NCBI RefSeq assembly: GCF_020991365.1
Contig: NZ_JAJLRA010000039.1
Span: 3,298 to 40,828, forward strand
Length of the DNA: 37,531 nucleotides
Origin: Streptacidiphilus sp. ASG 303
GTDB taxonomy: Bacteria > Actinomycetota > Actinomycetes > Streptomycetales > Streptomycetaceae
Direction: 5' to 3'
The notes under the pieces are model-generated. The model saw only the letters and a list, made by a program, of their open reading frames with translations. It searched no databases and was not told where the DNA came from. The position numbers and the translations under genes are program-made. This document shows positions 36,265-37,531 of this stretch, piece by piece (position 1 is the first letter of the stretch; each line of letters begins with the position of its first letter).

Positions 36265-36854
36265 CGCAGCCGGTCCTGGGTGTCCCAGCGCAGGCCCAGC
36301 GCGGCGCGGTCGCGGGTGGCGCGGGCGTTGCGCCCGTACAGCCAGGTGAGCAGGAAGGTGGAGGCGAACTGGAGCAGCCCCAGCAGCCAGGCCAGGTTGA
36401 GCGGGCCGGCGACCTGGCGGCGCATCAGGCCCGGCGCGGTGGTCGCGGCGACGAGGAAGAGCAGGTACCAGAGCAGGAAGAGCACCGACACGGGGAGGAC
36501 GAAGCCGCGGTAGCCGCGGCGGATCTGCCGGAACGCCTCGCTCTGCTGCACTCCGCGGTACACCTCGGCCGGTGCGGGCCGCCACGCCTCCTCGGCACCG
36601 GCCGGGGCACCGGCGGCCCGTGCGTCCGGGCCCTGCACGTCGACGCCCTGCACGTCGACGCCCTCCTCCACGTGGATGTCCTGCACGTCGACGTCCTGCA
36701 CACCGGCGTGCCGCACGTCGGCGTGCCCCGCCCCGGCGGTCCCGGCCCGGACCTCGCCCGACGCGGCGGACCGTCGGCCGGACCCGCCGCCCCGCGGCGC
36801 GGCCTGGGGGCCCGCCGGGCCCGCTGGTGCCTGCTGTCTCGACGGAGTGCTCAA
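36261..36854 (-). CDS. DUF485 membrane protein with repeat-containing N-terminal extension
   Basis: A 197-residue protein. The C-terminal ~100 residues are a normal DUF485 domain (YjcH-like): VQQSEAFRQIRRGYRGFVLP, then two membrane segments (SVLFLLWYLLFLVAATTAP; NLAWLLGLLQFASTFLLTWL). It is the usual small partner of ActP-type symporters. The N-terminal ~95 residues are extra: Gly/Ala/Pro-rich, then a pentapeptide repeat of the type [DG]-V-D-V-Q. TTG start at 36854 with AGGAG 7 nt upstream; a later start nearer the domain cannot be excluded. Coupled to actP by a 4-nt overlap. Confidence 0.85.
   Translation of the reverse strand: MSTPSRQQAPAGPAGPQAAPRGGGSGRRSAASGEVRAGTAGAGHADVRHAGVQDVDVQDIHVEEGVDVQGVDVQGPDARAAGAPAGAEEAWRPAPAEVYRGVQQSEAFRQIRRGYRGFVLPVSVLFLLWYLLFLVAATTAPGLMRRQVAGPLNLAWLLGLLQFASTFLLTWLYGRNARATRDRAALGLRWDTQDRLR
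36632..36724. repeat. In-frame 15-bp minisatellite in the DUF485 gene
   Basis: Units of CCTGCACGTCGACGC: two identical copies (36632-36661), an 18-nt variant (36662-36679), then CCTGCACGTCGACGT, CCTGCACACCGGCGT and GCCGCACGTCGGCGT. All unit lengths are multiples of three. On the minus strand it encodes DVDVQ, GVDVQ and variants. Confidence 0.85.
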
Positions 36855-37001
36855 CGGTCTGCTCCTGGAGTGGGGCGCGCCGCGGACGGCGGACGCGGTG
36901 TCCCTCCCAGGGTGGCCGTCCGGGCGTGCCCGCGCCGTCCGCAGCAGGCATCTTCACCCCATCCGGTGAAGGGCCGGTGACGACGGGTCAGGATCGGCGG
37001 G

Positions 37002-37317
37002 TCAGGCGCGGCGGGAGAGGCCGTGCCGGTAGGCGCAGCCCACCGCCTGGGCGCGGCTGCGCACCCCGCTCCTGGCGAAGAGGTTGGTGATGTGCGTCTT
37101 CACCGTGGCCACGCCGACGAGGAGCTCCGCTGCGATCTCCGCGTTGGAGAGGCCGTCGGCGAGCAGCGCGAGGGCCATGGCGGCGGCCGCCCAGCCGGCG
37201 AGGCGGCCGGTGCCGGAAGGGGCGGCCGCGGCGGACCGGACGGGGCCGGAACTGCCGGACGAGGACCGGGGCCGCCGCCGCGGCGACGGCGGGTACGGGG
37301 ACGGTGCTGCCGCCCAT
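37002..37317 (-). pseudogene. Degenerate LuxR-type helix-turn-helix gene
   Basis: The minus-strand frame from 37178 down to the TGA at 37002 encodes a good LuxR/GerE C-terminal half: LLADGLSNAEIAAELLVG, VATVKTHITNLFARSGVRSR, AQAVGCAYRHG. Its first helix, normally LTPREREVL, is eroded to GWAAAAMAL, and no receiver domain precedes it. A convincing start (ATG at 37317 with AGGAGAGG) exists, but in another frame (offset of one), so an intact gene would need a frameshift. Best read as a decayed regulator; a sequencing indel in this GC-rich stretch is the alternative. It lies upstream of DUF485-actP on the same strand. Confidence 0.55.
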
Positions 37318-37531
37318 CGGACCTCTCCTTGTCGGGCGCTGCGACGCGGACGACGCTACGGGCGGGCGGGCCGGGGCGCCTCGGAGCGGCGGTGGAAGTC
37401 CGGGTGGAGAGCGGGAGCGGCGGCCCTCCCCCCCCCGGGGGGGGGGCCCCCCCCGCCCCGCGGGGCCCGGGGGCCGGGCGCCCCCGCCCCCCCCGGCGGG
37501 CACGGCGGCCCGGCGGGGCGGCGGCTCCCGC
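37318..37531. other. C/G homopolymer block at the window end
   Basis: No gene recognised. 37428-37454 is C9-G10-C8, followed by further C and G runs, with no coding pattern. It may be a real slippage-prone spacer or a poorly resolved assembly edge. Confidence 0.5.

Overview
The window is high-GC actinobacterial DNA (GC-rich third codon positions, GTG/TTG starts, GC-only terminator hairpins). Its gene content and order look like the core chromosome of a Streptomyces or close relative: cutRS, coproporphyrin ferrochelatase, sepH, tdk, a GNAT/acyl-CoA-synthetase protein acetyltransferase, ptsH, rtcB, paired M16 peptidases and parC. Almost everything is housekeeping. I see no phage, insertion sequence, CRISPR array, tRNA or rRNA gene. 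The synteny statements are from memory, not from a search.

Left part (1-8 kb, mostly minus strand): a conserved hypothetical gene and a DUF4193 gene; a stand-alone di-iron acyl-ACP desaturase with operator-like palindromes in front of it; the CutR/CutS two-component system; a 61-residue orphan on the plus strand; an inositol-monophosphatase family enzyme; and ferrochelatase. Middle part (8-16.9 kb): a plus-strand pair (MFS transporter and aldonolactone-oxidase-like flavoprotein, overlapping by 41 nt), then sepH with a long leader, a 3-mercaptopyruvate sulfurtransferase, a two-domain VOC protein, and a minus-strand run DUF5998 - phosphodiesterase-like protein - thymidine kinase.

Right-centre (17-28.8 kb): the Pat-type lysine acetyltransferase divergent from HPr (ptsH), RNA ligase RtcB with a long structured leader, two translationally coupled M16 peptidase subunits (one catalytic, one lacking the zinc motif) divergent from parC, and a sucrase/ferredoxin-like [2Fe-2S] protein that may be leaderless.

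Right end (28.9-37.5 kb) is a more accessory transport and sensing block. A NitT/TauT-type ABC transporter operon (ATPase, permease, lipoprotein) is divergent from a CitA/CitB-like two-component system, which converges on a DUF485-ActP carboxylate symporter pair. A degenerate LuxR helix-turn-helix remnant lies beyond, and the window then runs into a pure C/G homopolymer block.

The least explained signals are: the sepH leader, which carries a short ORF resembling the sepH start itself plus a strong hairpin; the nested hairpins upstream of rtcB; palindromes at the desaturase promoter; 15-bp tandem repeats in both the two-component-system leader and the DUF485 gene; a CutS with no cysteine; and the apparent absence of dut/DUF3093 next to DUF4193.
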